Positions 5,363-7,053 of a DNA stretch of 7,053 nt are shown here, in pieces. Under the pieces are notes generated by a model. It searched no databases and was not told the DNA's origin. It worked only from the letters and a program-made list of their open reading frames with translations. Location: NCBI GenBank assembly GCA_049608925.1, contig JBMYXZ010000073.1, positions 1 through 7,053 of the forward strand, in the 5' to 3' direction. The DNA is from JBMYXZ01 sp049608925. GTDB lineage: Bacteria > Pseudomonadota > Alphaproteobacteria > JAGOMX01. Position 1 is the stretch's first letter. Each line of letters opens with the position of its first letter. The position numbers were made by a program, and so were the translations under genes.

Positions 5363-6631
5363 TTACAATCTATACTCTAAGGGGCGAGTTCGTAGCTTTT
5401 CTTGATATTCATCAAAGTATGGTGTTAAGTCTTCATATGATTTGATGTGCCAGCTGCGGATACCTAGCTGAGAGTCACTAATGACGGACAACTCTCGCAC
5501 AGATCGACTGCTGTCTTCATACCATGCCTTGAAAGTATTGTATTGAAGTGTGGCTTCGGACTCGTTGCCTGTCTTGTGATATATGAACACGGCATATAGT
5601 CTGATTATTTGAGCCATTCTCTGGTCTTTCAGCTGACCAAGTTTCTTCATAACTTTGTTGATTTTCCTATATGCATAAGAAGCCTTTTCAGGAAAGAAGT
5701 TGATGGTTAAAAAGGCCCAAAAAGTCTCATCAATCATCTTGGTTCTTATGCTGAAAAATTCAGGCTTTTTAAGTGCTAGTATCTCCCTAATTTCCGTGGG
5801 GTTTAGGTGGTACAATGCATCATTTAGATGTGAAAAGGAGTGCATTTCATTAAATAACACCCATTTCGTTGACTCTTGAGCTCCTTCTTTATTGTTCACC
5901 TTATCTTGCAGGTAAATATCAGTCTCAAGGGCGTCCAATTGATTCTTGGGGGATAGCAAAAATTCTTCACCATCAAAGATTTTTTTCATAAATACGCTGC
6001 TAACCATTGCGGCTTGGCTGACGTGGCTTATGCGCATATTCAGCTGGATGGCATCCCTGAAATGATCGGGTTTTAAATCTTTTTGTGTCAGAAGCCTGTC
6101 ATAGACATTTTTCGCATCATAATATTTCCGATACTCAGTCCTTAAAAGATTTCCTGCCAATGATTGCTGAGAGGAATCTCCTAACAATCCAACTAGAAGG
6201 GTAACCGTTGGGCGTCCTAGATAGAAAAATGTTTGCGTAACGGGTTCTAGTTTTCTTGCGAAAAATTTTGGCACTTTTTCGAGCCCCGACTCTTGAAGGA
6301 ACCACAAAATCTTCAAATATAAGTAATTCTTATCAAGCGAATATGACAATAGGGCTTCATTCTGCATTAGGAGCTCATAGTTCGGGATATGTTTGGTAGC
6401 ATATAAAAAGAGCTCTACTTTTTGCGTTTCCTCAAGATTTAATTTTTTCAGCTCATGCTGCTTATCATCACGAATCATGCCTATGGCGTCTTTCATCCAT
6501 GCTGGCAAAGTCTTTTTTTTCTTGAGTTCAATAGTTGGACGTTCGGAGGTCTCATTATGGCTGGCTGTAGCATGGCCAGTATAAATCAGCGCCAGCAGAA
6601 TAAGTCCTAATCTCGGGGAAAGGGCTTGCAT
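5363..6631 (-). CDS. Secreted helical protein of unknown function, 422 residues
   Basis: No family is recognised. An N-terminal signal peptide (RLGLILLALIYTGHATA) has a likely cleavage site after Ala23, so the protein should be periplasmic or exported. A Lys run (37-40) follows and then an almost wholly helical body rich in Tyr, Phe and Leu. One semi-hydrophobic stretch is at 138-150 (GRPTVTLLVGLLG). The part near 338-372 (RLYAVFIYHKTGNESEATLQYNTFKAWYE) has the look of a TPR-like helical pair, so an alpha-solenoid scaffold is a reasonable guess. There is no cysteine and no visible catalytic motif. The start is well supported: AGGAAG lies six bases upstream of the ATG. A promoter with a perfect TTGACA is seen about 100 bases upstream. 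The acidic repeat gene follows 67 bases downstream, so the two may be transcribed together. Confidence 0.8.
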   Translation of the reverse strand: MQALSPRLGLILLALIYTGHATASHNETSERPTIELKKKKTLPAWMKDAIGMIRDDKQHELKKLNLEETQKVELFLYATKHIPNYELLMQNEALLSYSLDKNYLYLKILWFLQESGLEKVPKFFARKLEPVTQTFFYLGRPTVTLLVGLLGDSSQQSLAGNLLRTEYRKYYDAKNVYDRLLTQKDLKPDHFRDAIQLNMRISHVSQAAMVSSVFMKKIFDGEEFLLSPKNQLDALETDIYLQDKVNNKEGAQESTKWVLFNEMHSFSHLNDALYHLNPTEIREILALKKPEFFSIRTKMIDETFWAFLTINFFPEKASYAYRKINKVMKKLGQLKDQRMAQIIRLYAVFIYHKTGNESEATLQYNTFKAWYEDSSRSVRELSVISDSQLGIRSWHIKSYEDLTPYFDEYQEKLRTRPLEYRL

Positions 6632-6731
6632 CGTTATCTTCCTTTCAGAGATTTTATTGTCATTACCAGTATTCTGTCTAAATCCTGTTTAATTAAAGCG
6701 TTATTGTTTATTAAATTTGTATTTCTATTTG

Positions 6732-6760
6732 GTTAAAAATTGATTAATCGTTTTTGTCAA
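6732..6760 (-). promoter_or_regulatory. Putative sigma70-type promoter for the 422-residue protein gene
   Basis: Read on the minus strand, TTGACA (6755-6760) is followed after 17 bases by TTTAAC (6732-6737, 4 of 6 matches to TATAAT). This would leave an untranslated leader of roughly 95 bases. The palindrome GATTAATC at 6742-6749 sits in the spacer and could be a regulator site. Confidence 0.45.
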
Positions 6761-6770
6761 ACTGCTTGAC
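6756..6770. repeat. Inverted repeat formed by two back-to-back -35 boxes
   Basis: GTCAA (6756-6760) and TTGAC (6766-6770) are perfect complements around ACTGC. They are parts of the -35 elements of the leftward and rightward promoters. RNA polymerase could not easily occupy both at once, and a dimeric regulator could bind here. Confidence 0.45.
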
Positions 6771-6793
6771 CGGCGGCAGAAATGCCTCATAAT
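6766..6793 (+). promoter_or_regulatory. Putative sigma70-type promoter for the right-edge HAD gene
   Basis: TTGACC (6766-6771, 5 of 6 matches) and CATAAT (6788-6793, 5 of 6) are separated by 16 bases. Transcription would begin near 6800, about 20 bases before the ATG at 6822. Confidence 0.6.
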
Positions 6794-6821
6794 AAAATTA
6801 GATATATAAAGTACTGCCACT

Positions 6822-7053
6822 ATGGAATCCCCATCGGATATTGAATCATTTTTAAGATACCAAGCTTTGTCTGGAATCGAGCAGATTGCAGAGGTTTATG
6901 ACGTATTCCTTATTGATATTTATGGCACTATTCTGTCAGGCAAGCAGCCAATTCCTGGCGCCGTTGAATGTTTGCAAAAGCTGTCTGACCTTGGAAAAAA
7001 TGTGCTGCTGCTGTCGAACGTGCCTATAAGATCTGTGGAAATGATAGGGCAAT
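6822..7053 (+). CDS. HAD hydrolase, NagD-like alphaproteobacterial type, 5' part only
   Basis: The first 77 codons of a gene cut by the window edge. The start MESPSDIESFLRYQ is followed by GIEQIAEVYDVFLIDIYGT with the nucleophile Asp32, then PIPGAVECLQKL and LLLSNVP (62-68), HAD motif II with Ser65. From memory this is the pattern of the class IIA, TIGR01459-type proteins of alphaproteobacteria, usually near 290 residues, where motif I is DxWG rather than DxDG. Tyr34 replacing the Trp is a mild variation. The substrate is unknown; related enzymes remove phosphate from sugar phosphates or nucleotides. The ATG has no strong ribosome-binding site but lies about 20 bases after a good promoter. 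Confidence 0.85.
   Translation, partial: MESPSDIESFLRYQALSGIEQIAEVYDVFLIDIYGTILSGKQPIPGAVECLQKLSDLGKNVLLLSNVPIRSVEMIGQ

Overview
The window looks like a piece of a moderately AT-rich alphaproteobacterial chromosome. Three genes point that way, all recognised from memory of the families: a short FtsB/DivIC-type protein of the alphaproteobacterial form, a HAD domain of the type normally fused to UbiA-like prenyltransferases, and the start of a NagD-like HAD protein of the alphaproteobacterial TIGR01459 type. AT-rich spacers and two large unrecognised secreted proteins would suit a host-associated lineage, but that is inference and the genus cannot be named.

Left part (1-2984). After a short non-coding edge with two hairpins and a possible insertion-sequence end comes a minus-strand operon read right to left: an IolE-like sugar isomerase/dehydratase, a methylmalonate/malonate-semialdehyde dehydrogenase (mmsA/iolA), and a small unknown protein. 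The spacers are 4 and 9 bases, each with a good ribosome-binding site for the downstream gene. IolE and IolA are steps of myo-inositol catabolism, but the other iol genes are not in the window. The IolE-like protein has lost several residues expected at the metal site.

Middle (2985-4000). Across a 163-base divergent spacer, a plus-strand pair encodes the FtsB-like division protein and a free-standing HAD hydrolase, overlapping by 8 bases.

Right part (4001-7053). Two minus-strand genes encode proteins with signal peptides and no cysteine. The upstream one is a 422-residue helical protein with no recognised family. The downstream one is a 419-residue, extremely Glu-rich protein with eight tandem octapeptides (24-bp DNA repeats) and a second, partial copy of the repeat end plus its flank. 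They may form an operon for a cell-envelope or exported function. A 190-base spacer then holds a divergent promoter pair whose -35 boxes form an inverted repeat, and the partial plus-strand HAD gene runs off the right edge.

Most novel: the cysteine-free secreted pair with its repeat protein, and the IolE homologue with an altered active site.
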